From: Tractidigestivibacter scatoligenes
GTDB taxonomy: Bacteria > Actinomycetota > Coriobacteriia > Coriobacteriales > Atopobiaceae
Direction: 5' to 3'
DNA length: 64,000 bases
Assembly: GCF_001494635.1 (NCBI RefSeq)
Contig: NZ_LOJF01000009.1
Coordinates: 186,001-250,000, forward strand
Part shown: positions 63,904 through 64,000 of the stretch, in pieces
Position numbering within the stretch: position 1 is the stretch's first letter
Layout: each line of letters begins with the position of its first letter
The notes under the pieces: generated by a model
What the model saw: only the letters and a program-made list of their open reading frames with translations
What the model was told of the DNA's origin: nothing
Database searches by the model: none
Program-made: the position numbers and the translations under genes

Positions 63904-64000
63904 AGCATGCCCCTTTCACATCAGCTTCCAGCTCATCCCTCAACTGGCTGAGCTCATTCTCGGAAGACGCAGTTATAGACAGGAGACACGGTCAATCATG

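Overview
This is a GC-rich, gene-dense bacterial chromosome segment with no rRNA, no CRISPR array and no recognisable phage or insertion sequence. The gene content and protein types suggest a high-GC Actinobacterium of the class Coriobacteriia (Olsenella/Atopobium-like). The clues are pyruvate phosphate dikinase, a two-subunit glycyl-tRNA synthetase, a rod-shape cluster next to paired radical-SAM genes and L21/L27/Obg, arginine deiminase, frequent GTG/TTG starts and strong Shine-Dalgarno sequences. The assignment rests on reading the proteins, not on a database search.

Layout. (1) 1-7442, minus strand: start of ppdK (cut by the window edge), then a long probable operon read leftward as rpsP-khpA-rimM-trmD-lepB-glyQ-glyS and a half-length PSRP-like gene, closed by a strong terminator. 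(2) 7659-10875, plus strand: an OmpR-type response regulator, its histidine kinase and DNA polymerase IV, ending in a palindrome that occurs again 49 kb away. (3) 10910-15881, minus: a BMP-type nucleoside ABC importer, with a terminator after the lipoprotein gene. (4) 16033-22327, minus: rplU-rpmA-obgE-proB-proA-nadD-yqeK-rsfS. (5) 22517-33521, minus: two radical-SAM-associated genes, a DUF697 protein, rodA-mrdA-mreDCB and a membrane TPR protein. (6) 33555-40421, minus: cyclophilin, zinc-ribbon membrane protein, aconitase and a P-type ATPase. (7) 40593-41102: tRNA-Arg(CCG) followed by a gene-free stretch with a tandem repeat and two inverted hairpin elements. (8) 41310-50363, plus: a complete chorismate, phenylalanine and tyrosine locus, aroF-tyrA-aroB-aroA-aroC-pheA-aroE::aroK and then an unusual gene joining a PTS EIIB-like domain to 3-dehydroquinase (AroQ). 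(9) 50389-55396: 5-formyl-THF cyclo-ligase, trpS, a SprT-like protein and the arginine deiminase genes arcA-arcB. (10) 55544-60128, plus: polyphosphate kinase with a long C-terminal extension, an RlmD-type methyltransferase and a GNAT protein. (11) 60131-60440: a gene-free array of short repeats and hairpins. (12) 60676-63903: ferredoxin, Maf, a P1-family peptidase and, on the minus strand, an aliphatic amidase.

How the genes work together. Region 8 supplies all seven steps to chorismate plus both branches to Phe and Tyr; trpS lies nearby. Regions 4 and 5 couple cell elongation with ribosome assembly. Regions 1, 8 and 9 touch PEP metabolism (PPDK, the PEP-consuming DAHP synthase, and a PTS-like domain on AroQ). 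The strongest candidates for something undescribed are the EIIB-AroQ fusion, the PSRP half-protein beside ppdK, and three separate families of intergenic hairpin repeats.
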